Positions 10,264 through 21,535 of a DNA stretch of 64,000 nucleotides are shown piece by piece. The stretch is from Phymatolithon calcareum. Taxonomy: Eukaryota > Rhodophyta > Florideophyceae > Hapalidiales. The translations under genes and the position numbers were made by a program. How positions within the stretch are numbered: the first letter of the stretch is position 1; each line of letters begins with the position of its first letter. Location: contig OZ345384.1 of the NCBI GenBank assembly GCA_977006965.1, forward strand, positions 1,054,001 to 1,118,000. The letters run 5' to 3'. The notes under the pieces are model-generated. The model searched no databases, was not told the origin of the DNA, and saw only the letters and a list, made by a program, of their open reading frames with translations.

Positions 10264-12398
10264 TTCTAATAACGTTTATGTAAGGCGCTCAGATCTTCCG
10301 GGTTCGTTGGGAAGATCACTGGCTCTAATCCAAGGCTTCGTGTTCTCGAACAGTCTCGCCGCTGATTGCGCTACTTGGAAGCTGCAACTTTCTTCAAATT
10401 CGCGATGTGCCACAGTGCATGCTATGTAACAGAGACGCGTTCGAAGCGAGCCAAATCTCAAAATGAACTCCCTTGCTACTTTCGAGGCACGGCCATAAGT
10501 CCGTATTTCGATATGCATTGGTTACGCTTAATTATTCGAAAAAAATGGCTATTATATCAATCTTGTTCAACAGGTTCTTCGGACACAGACATATGACTAG
10601 TAGTAAACTCTCACCACAACACTACGTTTATTTTGTATTTCCTTGCTTGCGTATGTGCTTCACGTGACATGGGGTTCTTGTTTCATTCAAGGTAATGCCT
10701 GAACAGAAAGAGTAAATTCATTTTCTCTCATGTCTCTCAGACAATGCAGCGCAGTGATTGATCCAAGCTTGGAGACCGCCATGGGTTTAAAGCAAACGCT
10801 GACCGCTCTCCCCGCTTAGTTCCATTCGGCCTCGACTTTCTTAATGTGCGAATCGAGGACATGTGCAACGCATTGGCGATGCACAATACATTGCATTTGG
10901 CTTGCTGTAGCTCTTTTAAAACACACGCTGCACTTGCAGATTGGGGAAATGCAGAACAAAAAACAAATCAAACCTGCAGTTTGCAAGAGAAGGAATAATG
11001 CAGTAGTGTAGATAGCAGAGTGTAACGCAAATCGGACGCGCTCTCAGAGGCACTTAGTGGTATTACCGAGGAGATTAGCCAACAGGTATCACCATGCTGA
11101 AAGATATGATAGGATGGGGAAATTTTAGGCCCTGGCAGCACTGCTACCGTCAAGCGGGAGAAATGCAGAATCCAATAGCTTGGAAGTCATTGTTGTCGTT
11201 AATTTCTAGAAGAGCATGCGATGTAATGCGGCATCACTGAAAATTGTAATAGTGTGGTCGTCGAAATCGTTGAATAGTTTCCCGGGCACAGGCTGGGCCA
11301 CTGCCGAGCGTACAATTGGAGAAAATCGTCGGATATGCAATCTGGTAGATAGCTGCAGATGAACGTACAGCGCTCACCTCAGTTGCAAGGCATCGCTCGT
11401 CGGCATCGTTCATGATTGTCACATCAACTTTGCTAAGCTAAGTGTGTCCCGAAAACACATCTGGTTTTATCCATGATGTATTTCCTAGTGCGCTGCGCGG
11501 AAAAACATAGATTATCTCCAGGACTGTGCGTACCGAGCGAGAACCCAGCCGCAAGAGCTTTGACCTCAGAAGGAGCGAAACGGAAACAGAGTACAATATG
11601 TAATATAAGCAGAAGCGTCGTGCAAATCGGACGCGCGGTCATCGCTGTTCGGTAATATTGCTCAGGACAGCAGATGTAGCTTAACCAATTTTGTTGCCGC
11701 CAATTTCGCTGACAATTCGTATTATGAGCGCATAAAATTATGCAGCGTCACAACAAATTTGTGAACTGCAAATCGGCAAATCACCCTGTTTTCCATTTCG
11801 TTCCAGCACAATAGTATGATATATCCAACAATGAAGAGCACCTCAACAATGAATGGGCACGGCCCTTGGTCCGAAATTGGGGAGTCTTCACACTCAGCAA
11901 GCGCAAGACAACGAAGAGCACGGGACATATTTTGTGCAAATTTTTTCGGTACATAAAACAACACTATTTATTTTTGGAATGTCGAAAAGTAACGTCTATA
12001 TTCCCGTTCAAAAATATCTTCCTTTCAACACTCCGTCGGTGTATCCGACCGCCGATTCCACTTTCCTTGGAGCGTTGCAAAGGCCTGAATTAACGCGGCA
12101 TATCAAATTTTCACTCAAAAAATTGAACGTTCGCTGGCAATACAATACTGTGGAACTGATGGAACCACGAATGCAGTGCAACTGCACGCTGCAACCTTTC
12201 GCCGTGCAATGCATTGGACCTCATAACCTCGCCCGCCGTCAATCGTGTCTTTGTGTGTGTGGGCGGCTCACTGTCTTCCGACGCTAACCTTGAGCAGCTG
12301 GAAATCGTGTGTGTGTGTGTAGTCTCCATCTAATCGAACACATCATTCCACAACATCTACACGGCGGCGCTTACGATGCAGCGCTGACCTCGCGCGCA
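10264..12398. other. no gene recognised
   Basis: About 2.1 kb without a convincing reading frame. A (GT)n run lies at about 12308-12322, just upstream of the next gene, whose promoter and 5' leader presumably occupy the right end. Confidence 0.4.
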
Positions 12399-12956
12399 AT
12401 GTCGCAACCGCCGCCACCCGCCCGCGGTCACCGGCGCACCTCGACGGGCGGGTCAGCCTTCTCCTTTGTGACCGACGCCTCGGAGCAAGACCGTGCACTA
12501 GCCTGGTTCGCAACCTGCGACTCCGTACCGGACGTCCTGAGCGCCCACACAGCAGCGCTAACCTCTCTTCGTCAATGTCGCTCAGCGCTGCGCGAGGCAA
12601 GTGGCGCCGAATCAAGTCGCGAGATGCACGCGAGGTGGAACGAGGCGAACGCAGCGCATCGCGCCGCGGTCCGGTCGACAGAGCATGTGCGCTTGTGGGC
12701 GGCGGCTTGGGATCATCCTGATGGCGCGGACGCGGGGCAGCTGCATGGCGTTGCGGCACTGCCGCCGTTTCATGCGATTGAGATTGTTCGGTCGTTTGGG
12801 AAGAGTGCGCGCATGGCGAAACGGAGGGAGTTTTTGGAGGCGGCAAGGAATATGATGGCGAACATTATTGAGAGGCAGACGGAGATGCTGGAGTTTGTTC
12901 AGGCGCATGCGGATGCTTTGCCGATGACGTATATTGCGAAGAGCAAGTCGTTTTGA
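12399..12956 (+). CDS. conserved-looking hypothetical protein, 185 aa
   Basis: The frame is strongly GC-rich, especially at third positions, unlike the AT-rich surroundings, which supports a real gene. I start at the ATG at 12399 (MSQPPPPARGHRRTSTGG); upstream codons in the same frame read as non-coding leader. After the low-complexity Pro/Arg/Ser head comes a helical region (SEQDRALAWFATCDSV, then an Ala/Arg-rich stretch), and the C terminus holds a basic amphipathic helix (FGKSARMAKRREFLEAARN, MMANIIERQTEMLEFV) ending KSKSF. No membrane segment, signal peptide or catalytic motif is visible. I do not recognise the family. A run of A/T with AATAAA-like sequence at about 13270 may hold the 3' end. 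Confidence 0.6.
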   Translation: MSQPPPPARGHRRTSTGGSAFSFVTDASEQDRALAWFATCDSVPDVLSAHTAALTSLRQCRSALREASGAESSREMHARWNEANAAHRAAVRSTEHVRLWAAAWDHPDGADAGQLHGVAALPPFHAIEIVRSFGKSARMAKRREFLEAARNMMANIIERQTEMLEFVQAHADALPMTYIAKSKSF

Positions 12957-14799
12957 AGATGGGGTTGATGAGGTGTTGTGTGGAAGGGAGGGCAGGTGTC
13001 GTCGTCAGTCAGTTGAGCGCTTCCGAGGTCATGGGAATATGGGATGTGTCGGAGCGGTCAGGTTGTCGCTTGTTCGAGGTGTGTTTTGGGCTCGTTTCGT
13101 ATTTTTTCGATGGCGAGCGTTTGTGGGATTCAATTGGGAATGCTTTTTTCGCATCGTATCTTTATTACGGGTCGTCATGCGTGCGTAGATGTATGCGCCT
13201 GTGTTTACTTCTTTCAGGGATAGCTTTTGCACTTTATCTTTGGCATCGTGTTGTCTTTCTTGCGAGAAGATAAAAAATAAAAACATTTACTTGGAAATTC
13301 TGAATGTCTGTGAATAGGGGCTACCTGGAAATTTAACTGGAAAATAAAAAAACAACAGAAATCCAAACATTGACATCGGGCAGCGAGACTTCTCTGTGGA
13401 GTACAATATCATGATGTACCGAAGGGTCTTTCGTGAAGGAGATTTCTCCCGGCCTGCTTTTAGGGTCTCCGCTTGTTCTGGAATAGGTGTGTGCAAACCG
13501 TTTGTCGAGACAGTTTCTCTCTTGAGAGGGCTACGGTGTGCCCCTACGGGTACCACGGTCTACATATTGTGGACATTACGCCAGAGGCCTGCTTGCCATC
13601 ATGGTTCGTCTTGGCCGTTTCAGTTGCACCAAAGCCTCGAGTTACCTCACAGTAGTTCACCATTCGCGATTCCAAGGACTATGGAGAGAGCGAGTGGAGA
13701 GAGCGAGATAGAATTTTTATAGAGAGGGCGGGAAAAGGAGAAACAATGCCCCATATAGGGATAAAAATCAAGGTGGACATGTCCTTATAAACATAAAACA
13801 AAAATAACAGATTCTGCACTAGAAACGTTAAAGTGACGACACACCTACGGAATTCTCGGCCGGCATGTTCTGTTCAGTAACGGAGCATTGGTAAGGTGGC
13901 AGTGGAATTTAGACGAAATGACCGCTATTGCCCGACGGTTTTCAGAATTTCACCGAACGGCCAACAGGCTCACGCGAGCGTTGTCAATGGCGTCACGGAC
14001 GTACCAACACCGCCTTCGAACATTGCATTAGTATGCTTCCTTAAAGCCACTCTTCTATGCTTCACCCAGCTCATCCGAGCCTGCTAGCTGTGCAGCGTGA
14101 TTAAATTTGAAATGGAATGTTCAGGAAAAGATTCTGCCTTTGATTTTGAAAATGTCCTCACAAAGCCATGCTTAATTGTAGCCCATGGGAATGCATAGTG
14201 TCAGTGGCAATTGCATAGAACGTTTGTGAGCTTTTTCGGCCCTTGAAAACGCGCCATATTGTTCGCCAAACGTCACATATCTCCCATGAGCAGCCTGTGC
14301 GCAGCATGAGTTCGCATCGAAATGATATCGCACATGCGGTTTGTAAGGGTTCTTGCGCACCACGGACGGCCGCACGTCTGAAATTGCAAAGTGGATTAAT
14401 TATTTTTTGTCCGTAAGCGTGTCTCCAGCAGTCTCAAGACATGACGTCTGCCGTTTCCATGCGATGGCTACACTATCCCCAACTTTCTACTGGCCCTCTT
14501 GCTCGATTTAAAGTCATCCTGCCTAGTCGTCCAGCCTTGGCATTCTTGAAAAACTTAGAAAGTTTTATGAAACGAAGAACCAGACTGTCAGCCGAGGTAT
14601 GCGGCAAGGTAAGGTATGCAAGTACAGTAGGAGGAATCACGTGACGTTAATCCGCAAGCGTAATGAAGTCGCATTCTGTTTACCTTTACGTCACGTTTTT
14701 AAAAGTTATCTGGACAGCAGGTTAGTTCTACAAACAATAAAAAAAAAGAAAAACGCAGGAGCTATCTAAATTTTGAAAGCTCGGTGAGTTGAGCTGTTG
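12957..14799. other. intergenic; probable 3' regions of the two flanking genes
   Basis: No coding region recognised. AAAAATAAAAACA at about 13270 is a plausible polyadenylation signal for the 185-aa gene. The stretch lies between two convergent genes. Confidence 0.4.
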
Positions 14800-16716
14800 T
14801 CACGGCACGAGCCCAGAATTGTCAGCCCGTACATGATCACCGAAAAGTAGAGAAAAATTCAGGGACGGATCCGTCCCCCCGATGTTCAGTCGCGGGGGCA
14901 GCGGGCTTTGTGAGGATTCATCGCCAGGCGACGCGTGAAGATCCAGAGCATTATCACTCAACAAGAGCCCTTCGCGTAGTGGCGTGCGCGGGCCTAAAGA
15001 CTTGTTCAACTCGATATTTGCGTGGCCGTCCGGCTTCAGCGCGCTCAAACTGCCAAACAAGCTCGGCATCGATGGTCTTTTCAAGTCGACACTCGTATGT
15101 GTGTCAATTTTGAACAAACTAGCGTTACCAAATAGGCTTCCTGACAAATGAGGATGGTCTTGGATACTCATCCTCTTGCTTTTGGACGTGGTTGCCGAAG
15201 TCTCCGCGGCTAATTCGGATGCTGCGAATGCTAACGATTCATCCCGAGTAGAACCAATTGCGAGCATGCCGCTTGCAACGCCCGGCGTAATAGCGGGGCG
15301 CGCAGCGGACGTGGAAGCTCCAGTTTTGGGTTCTGTCCGTGGCAGAGCAGGTACGCTTTGAAGAGAGTCGAGACGGGCCTTCCACTTACCCATCACATGT
15401 GTGCCGATTTCTTCTATACTTCGCTCTTCGATGGAGCTGGAGCCATCTGACAAGCTATCGAGTTTCGGCTGGTACGTTTGGAGATTGGTATCAGCCTTGC
15501 GAGCAGCTTCAACAAGTGCATGCTCTGGTTGTGCTGAAACCTGCTCCATGAGCATGGCAACCACATTTGGTTCTTTACAGTTCTTGTCGTTCGAAGCATT
15601 GCTCGCAGACTTCCTCGGTAACTCGTCCTGCGAAACCACCAACTCAAGCTCCTCATCTTCATAGTCGTCCTCCGTAAACAGTCGACCTGGCGGAGCGTAC
15701 GTGCGACGCCTGATCTTCACCCGCATTCGCGGGCCATTGCAAACCGTGTTACCACGAAGGTACTTACCGCCTGGATTTCCAAGAAGATACGGATCATAAT
15801 TTGGCCGCACGAAACGATAGCTGACGCGGACGACATTTTGACCATTCGCTTCGCCGAGTTCTGCATTTAAACTTCCCACGCTATCATCCACGCAAAGAGG
15901 GGAAGACTCTCCGGGCATCAAAAGTTGAAGCGGATGACCCCATTTGGCGTATAGATGTGAGACAACGTCCCAAACACTACGGTGCGCGCGCAAAACGACT
16001 TCCACACAAGGATTCCGACTCGCCTGCGTAACAATTTCAGCATCGCCCTTGCCAACTGGTACAGCTTGGATGGAAATCTTGTACTGTAGGCGCGGTCCGC
16101 GCCGTGACTTCCGTGCTGCCTTCGGTGCTGGTGCAGGAAGAGGTACTTTCACGTGGCTCAAAACAGTCGCAACGCATTCATCCTTTGTGCAACATGGTGG
16201 CTGGTTAAACTTTGCACGAACACGAGCTGCGACGGCGCTCACCTGTTTCCGACATGCATCCGAGTCGCGCATGCCCACGATGGAGGCCACGCGATCGAAA
16301 TCCGCGCCCACCATGCAAATTCCCTCGAGGAGCAAGCGTAACTCGGCGGCAGTCCAGTACGAAAAAGATTTACGTGGTTTTTTTGGCGCTGGTTCTTCGC
16401 CCATGGTTTTGGCGTGCACAGCGTGCATATTTTGCATACATGAGTCATTGGTGCCGTGCCGTCTCCGCTTCTTTACCGCGCGAACAGCTTGTTCAGGTGT
16501 TGTTGGCGTGTTCGCTTCGCGAGGGATAGACGAATGCAAGCCGCGTGGCGAGGGCGACTGAAAACTTGGGGGAAGACCGCCCCGGTGGTGGAAGAAGCCC
16601 AAACGCGCAGGCGAAGAATCGTCGAGAGCAGAGAGCGGGGCGGCGATTACCGGCGGAAGAGAGTGATCGAGACCCGGCACGACGATAGAGGTGTCCATGG
16701 CACTGGCGGGCGTCAT
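14800..16716 (-). CDS. Cramped/TSL-kinase-interacting-like SANT domain protein, 638 aa
   Basis: The intact minus-strand frame begins MTPASAMDTSIVVPG. Residues 1-80 are Ser/Pro-rich and disordered; basic clusters KKRRRH (82-87) and KKPRK (112-116) look like nuclear localisation signals. A SANT/Myb-type domain follows at about 118-168 (SYWTAAELRLLLEGICMVGA, DFDRVASIVGMRDSDACRKQ). A second folded block at about 207-302 (YKISIQAVPV, NPCVEVVLRAHRSVWDVVSH, LYAKWGHPLQLLMPGE, VVRVSYRF) matches the beta-rich, ubiquitin-like segment found in plant TKI1 and animal Cramped proteins. An acidic patch (about 350-365) and a long Ser-rich tail complete it. Known family members act in the nucleus; animal CRAMP1 is tied to linker-histone gene transcription. 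The same role here is inference. There are no introns in the coding region and no defects. The next ATG (residue 7) is an alternative start. Confidence 0.75.
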   Translation of the reverse strand: MTPASAMDTSIVVPGLDHSLPPVIAAPLSALDDSSPARLGFFHHRGGLPPSFQSPSPRGLHSSIPREANTPTTPEQAVRAVKKRRRHGTNDSCMQNMHAVHAKTMGEEPAPKKPRKSFSYWTAAELRLLLEGICMVGADFDRVASIVGMRDSDACRKQVSAVAARVRAKFNQPPCCTKDECVATVLSHVKVPLPAPAPKAARKSRRGPRLQYKISIQAVPVGKGDAEIVTQASRNPCVEVVLRAHRSVWDVVSHLYAKWGHPLQLLMPGESSPLCVDDSVGSLNAELGEANGQNVVRVSYRFVRPNYDPYLLGNPGGKYLRGNTVCNGPRMRVKIRRRTYAPPGRLFTEDDYEDEELELVVSQDELPRKSASNASNDKNCKEPNVVAMLMEQVSAQPEHALVEAARKADTNLQTYQPKLDSLSDGSSSIEERSIEEIGTHVMGKWKARLDSLQSVPALPRTEPKTGASTSAARPAITPGVASGMLAIGSTRDESLAFAASELAAETSATTSKSKRMSIQDHPHLSGSLFGNASLFKIDTHTSVDLKRPSMPSLFGSLSALKPDGHANIELNKSLGPRTPLREGLLLSDNALDLHASPGDESSQSPLPPRLNIGGTDPSLNFSLLFGDHVRADNSGLVP

Positions 16717-17904
16717 GGTGGGACTCTTTCCAGCACGCCCGCGGTTGGGCTGCGACTTTTAGTAATATGACGAACAGTGTGTCTGTTCGTGCAGGAGCTC
16801 GGGCTGGGTGGTTGGCAGGATTATCTGCCATTTCGCTTTTGGTGCTCCGTGTATACTGCTACTCAATACACGTGTAGAGCAGCAGTGCACGTACAGGTAT
16901 TGCAATTCGCGGCGTTTAAAATTTTGCATCTCGCGCCAAAACGGCCACTAACTATTTTTGTACTTTTGTAATTTCAAATTATCGTAGACATGAACAAATT
17001 TTTTTTGTAGCTGTACGTGCAGACTTTCGGGCCCTTCTAATTGCAACACAAGAAGAGCACTTAACGAAGCATTGCCATGTTTCAGGTTGCCAAGGCTGCG
17101 TCCGAAACCTGAAGTCTTCCGATCCACTTCCAGCCGACTACGCGCGACACAGTACAGTGGAGTATTTCCCCCTCGAGCCCCTATTATGGGCCACAGGTAG
17201 GATTTGGTACTCCACCAGATCGTGCCGAACCCGCCCATGCAACCATTCAATCATGAAAGACCCTGTCCGCGTCTGCGGATGCATTAGTAACTTTTAAAGA
17301 AAACTCCACACCTCTTCTAATTCCAACACGCCAGACAGGTTGGTGCAGTAAATTACTTTCACTCGTCATACGGTCGCATTCATCCAAAATGTGATTCACG
17401 GCAATGAGGAGGCTCTTAATCGATTTGCGCATTTTCAGTGCCGAAATGAATCAAACGGTACCCGAGATGAAGTGAAGAATGAACAAGCACGATGTAAATA
17501 CATTGTACCTAACTGCTGAGTCCCTCATGTGGAGGCACCTTTAAAAATAAACGCAAAATATAGCCCATCAGTTCTCAGGGTTGCAGTTTGTAAGTTTGCA
17601 GTTGACTGTAGAATATGTATATGTTCGGGGCCTTCTGGGTCTTACAATGTATTATGATTCCAGTTTAGCATGTTTATCGCCGTAAGAGCTGTTCGAAAGT
17701 ATAAAGTAGTACAAGGTTGGAGGAGAATTTCATGTGGATTAAACGCAGCCTTGACTGACTAAGTGTAGTGAGCTTTTATTACGGTCTTTGTTAACAAGCA
17801 TCTCCGGTATGACCCGCGGCCGAGTTAGCATGCTACCATACGGATGGTCAGAATGTCGTCCGCGTCAGCTATCGTTTCGTCCGCCCACATAACGATCCGC
17901 ATCT
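16717..17904. other. 5' flank of the SANT gene; no gene recognised
   Basis: The upstream region of the minus-strand SANT gene probably contains its promoter. Nothing else recognised. Confidence 0.4.
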
Positions 17905-18092
17905 TCTCGGAAATGTTAAGAACGGAAAAGACACTAGACTCCATACTAATTGACAATATGGAGAACGACGAGTCCCTGTATTAGGGACCAGGCGATATAC
18001 CAGAATGAACAAGTTACGAAAACGCTGCTCCCGTACAGTCTTAGGAGTGTTAATGGGGGCTTTCAAATAAGCAACTAAACAGTTGCAAAAAA
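17905..18092 (+). mobile_element. LINE 3' terminal fragment
   Basis: Contains the last coding residues (LRTEKTLDSI..IDNMENDESLY, stop) and 3' UTR of the poly(A)-tailed LINE lineage, ending GGGGGCTTTCAAATAAGCAA and an A8 run at about 18085. It is very similar to 55925-56125 but lacks about 18 bp that the latter has between the two coding blocks. I found no clear TSD. Confidence 0.75.
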
Positions 18093-18404
18093 AAGATACC
18101 ATATGGTCTGAAAATCCAGAGTAGAGAACCACTGTCATATACGACCCCCTTCTCTTCCTTGTCTACGGTAATGTTCGCCCACAATTTTTACAGCGTTGAA
18201 GTTCCTCCTCTGGAGGACTATGAAAGTCGCCTATATTGTTGTACATGATGAGATTGTGCCATCTCACTGGCAATCTGAAACTGAGGTGTATGTCTTTTGT
18301 CGTCGAACAAGATAGTGGCTTGCAATGCGAGCTCGTTCAATGGCGGAACAAGAAGGCTAAGAAAGATACTGACAGCACAAGACTTAGGGGAGATCCTACA
18401 GAGG
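18093..18404. other. no gene recognised
   Basis: Spacer between a LINE fragment and the tandem repeat. Nothing seen. Confidence 0.35.
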
Positions 18405-18690
18405 GACCACGTTGGGTGGCCACCCGCAAGTGTCACCTCGATATAACGGACAGACCCGACAGTCGAAATATCCACAGGATGGGAGGCACCAAGATATCCC
18501 CAAGTTGGGTCACTGACTCGCACGTGCGTATGGCGGTAGCCGTTAGACCTAACAGTGATAGATCTGACATAACAGGAAGGGAGGCCCGAGAGATCGCCAA
18601 GTTGGGTCACTGACTCGCACGTGCGTATCACGGTAGCTGTTAGACCTGACAGTGACAGGATAGTGTCGGTATTCTTGGGGGGCGCATCTC
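18405..18690. repeat. tandem repeat, about 97-bp unit, three diverged copies
   Basis: The block CAAGTTGGGTCACTGACTCG starts at 18501 and again at 18598, with matching sequence on both sides (GGGAGGC..., CGCACGTGCGTA, GTTAGACCT, ACAGTGA). A third, more diverged unit precedes it from about 18405 (GTTGGGTGGCCACCCGCAAG). The unit carries the palindromic core CGCACGTGCG. Confidence 0.8.
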
Positions 18691-19221
18691 AAGCAAGTCA
18701 AAATGGGCGAGAGCGAGTGCCGACTACCTTGCCGACCCTGAGCGTACAACAGTATGAAGGTAGCTGCGTATAGCCGGGTGAGTTTGTTGATTGCTACAGT
18801 GAGAGCAGTGCAGTGTGAATCTGAGAAAATAGGGCGAAACGTCGAGAGAGAAAGGCACAGATGCGAGTCGGGGGAGTAAGTCGGAGAAAGGTGTACAATA
18901 TCTACCTACCTCCAGAATGGACACTTACTGATATATCCCCTCTGATTTCTATCAAAGACAATCTTTTATAGTGGTATCACATCAGACTGTTTACCCAGCT
19001 AGAGGCAGACCTCTTTCTTGAGGACTATGCTCTCCCTCTCTATTCCGTTTTGTCATGTACCATTGTTAATGTGCTAAAGAACAGCCGCGCACTTCTTTCG
19101 TTTGGCTAATTATCATCTTCTACGAATCTATTGGCACATTTCCTCGAAGTGTATCCTCACACTGGGCAGCTCAGCACGTATCCAGTAGGGCTTATGCAGC
19201 ATGTCCATATTTGACAAAGAA
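18691..19221. other. no gene recognised
   Basis: Nothing convincing on either strand. Confidence 0.35.
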
Positions 19222-20048
19222 CTATTGACAGTCACTTGTTCCGAACGAAATTCTCCGACTGAAAATTTCGTTTTTTGCCAGCGGAACAAGTAAGCCTGTA
19301 GAGCTCAGAAAAGCTCCATGCTGGTGCGCCAAGCTTGCAATGCAGCAGTCGAATAACATCGGATGCGGATGTTCATCTCCATTTGCTGAGGGAATCACAA
19401 CGGGCAACTCATCATTTCGGTCATGCCTTCACATGAGCTGTTTCTGCAAGCATATAACCGATAATTACTGGTTCTCGTTCTTCGCTTAAATGTTGGAGGC
19501 ACGTGCAACTCTGTATCTGGAAACAACTTTATCTCCGCTTTGTGGAAAACAGAGGGTAGGATGAGAAGATATGGACAATGGCACCTTGTGTTTGTCATGT
19601 GCCAATGATATACATGTTCATGTATATTTACTTCTAAGGAATGGTGAAGCACTAGAATGAGATGAACGCAGCGCTGGGTGCACTTCTGTTCGCTCTTCTG
19701 CACATGTGTCCGACGATTTGGGGGTCACTGGAAGTATACATTTTCAAGCGCAATGTTGTGACATGCGACGATACAACTGTTAGCGGCGAGGAAGAACGAA
19801 AGTAGATGAACGATGAAGCAGATGCCGCGCAGGTGAACGATTTCATAATGGACAACTGGCATTCAGTAGGCAAAATAAAGTCTGGTTTTCGGTTCCATAC
19901 CGAGACAGATAGGGATCCTAATAGGACTAGCGCCTTTTTCAACCGATTTGTGCTGGCGGAGGAATAAGATACCTGTTCCATTAAAGAATACGGTCCATAT
20001 ATGGAGCCTAAAGAGCTCGAGGAGATTTCTTTCGGCGATTCTTCTCAC
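19222..20048 (-). pseudogene. unassigned decayed gene (two in-frame TGAs, one frameshift)
   Basis: On the minus strand one frame stays protein-like from about 20048 to 19395. It includes RRIAERNLLELFRLHIW and a hydrophobic stretch (ICFIVHLLSFFLAANSCIVA, about 19770-19830) and is interrupted only by two TGA codons. The reading then shifts to a second frame (PVVIPSANGDEHPHPMLF...RRISFGTSDCQ) that stops at 19222. I do not recognise the family. It could be a dead host gene or part of a transposon. Confidence 0.3.
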
Positions 20049-20616
20049 GGAAAATGCTCTGCTGGAATAGTTATCCGAAAATGAAGAAATAATGAAGCAG
20101 AGAATCGGGGAAGGATGATGGGAAGAAGAGAATAAAGTTTTCCAGTAAGTTCTTCTTTCTGCAGCATTGTACTCACGGAAGAAGCGAACTTATATCTGGG
20201 ACGTCAGCGAAAACGATAACGGCCAAGAACAGTGCATTCATGAGTGTCTCGGTGGCCGGGCCGGGCATATAATAATGAGTTCGAATTCCCCTACGGGGCT
20301 TGCAAGAAGTGCTTTTTATTTTTCCTCTACTTAGATTACGGCAGGGCGTTAATCCTTCTAGTTAGTTGTAAGCACGCTTCTTCTCTGCCTGCCGCTCGTC
20401 ATTTGACGATTCCACCCGAAGCAACTGCGGTGGTGCCACGATTCGCGAGTCCAAGTGGACGAGCAGAATCTTGGACTCTTTCTTTACAGATCACTTCTTC
20501 TGAGCCATACTAATGCACCGTAATTAGCTCGGGCCACTTATGCAAAGCGGACACCCCACTCCCGAAACGCACCGTAACGCGGAGAAAAAACCGCGTTAGA
20601 CTCCGTACCGCAAACG
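20049..20616. other. no gene recognised
   Basis: A possible box-B-like sequence (GAGTTCGAATTCC) lies at about 20277, without a convincing tRNA fold. Otherwise nothing. Confidence 0.3.
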
Positions 20617-20701
20617 GGCACTCCCGGGATTCGAACACAGGACCTTTCTCTAGGCCGCATATCGAAGGCAGTTTAACCACTATACCACAAGTGGGGGTGC
20701 C
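20617..20701 (-). tRNA. tRNA-like sequence (probably a pseudo-tRNA or SINE head)
   Basis: On the minus strand there is a perfect box A (TGGTATAGTGGTTAA), a possible anticodon arm with loop TTCGATA (anticodon CGA) and a box B (GTTCGAATCCC). GGCACCC at one end can pair with GAGTGCC at the other. The fold needs about 7 extra bases between the acceptor stem and box A, and position 37 would be T, so I doubt it is a working tRNA. The segment CCACYTGTGGTATAGTGGT is shared with the sequence at 34759. Confidence 0.4.
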
Positions 20702-21483
20702 GGGCATGGTGTTCTGTCCCTTGTAGAATGCCGCAAGAGGGAGTTTTAAAAAGAAAGAATTCTTTCGGTCCGTGTGCTTGAGCGGGAAAAGCGTTCCGTT
20801 TCGCGCTCCACACAAGCTCGCCAGATCTCAGCAAGGAAGCAGACCTTTGCTCAGATGCTGTCAGCAATATTTTTGAAGGGGACCTTGGTGCATTTTGTTT
20901 GGCAAACTAGGAAAGTTCTGGAGCTTAGTGTTCGTATCGAAAAGTCGATGGCCTCGTGTATTGCGAAACAGAGGTTGTCCGTGGAAAGCAGAATTGCAAA
21001 TTCAAAGAGGATCTATCTCTTTCAAACTGCAGATGCCACGGATGAGTTGAATGTAGTGGAAGAAAATTCTTTTTTGCAATCTGTAGATGTCCCAGACAAT
21101 GAGAATAAATTAGCAACGTCTCAGAAGAAGCCCCCACCGGACACCGCTTAGATGCTGATAAGATCTGAGATGACAAAGTTTGGTCCGAGAAGCAACGACA
21201 TCTATTGCAGCACAGTCGCCGAGCGAGAGTTTTCGTCTTACGAACAAGGAGTCGTCAAGAATTTATACCATCGCATGTTCCTTGCTTGGTTTGCTTGCAA
21301 TAACCGATTTGCCCCCCTACTCCAAGATGAGGCGCTGGGAGCTTTCAAATAGAAAAATCAAACATCCCCCAAGATTTAACCGATCATTGAAGAAGGGGCT
21401 AGTACAAGAAGACCAAACAAGGAACATGAGCTGGTGCAAGCTAATCAGCACTTGAGAACGCCTTGTTCGTAAGACCGTGAGTC
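20702..21483. other. no gene recognised
   Basis: A 125-codon frame at 20774-21151 (plus) is lysine/serine-rich with no recognisable motif and is probably spurious. Confidence 0.3.
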
Positions 21484-21535
21484 TCAATTTTTTTACTGTT
21501 TTATTTAAAAAAAAATAAAACAGTAAAAAAATTGA
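21484..21535. repeat. 52-bp AT-rich palindrome (23-bp arms)
   Basis: Arms 21484-21506 and 21513-21535 are exact inverted repeats (TCAATTTTTTTACTG...) separated by A6. Confidence 0.9.
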
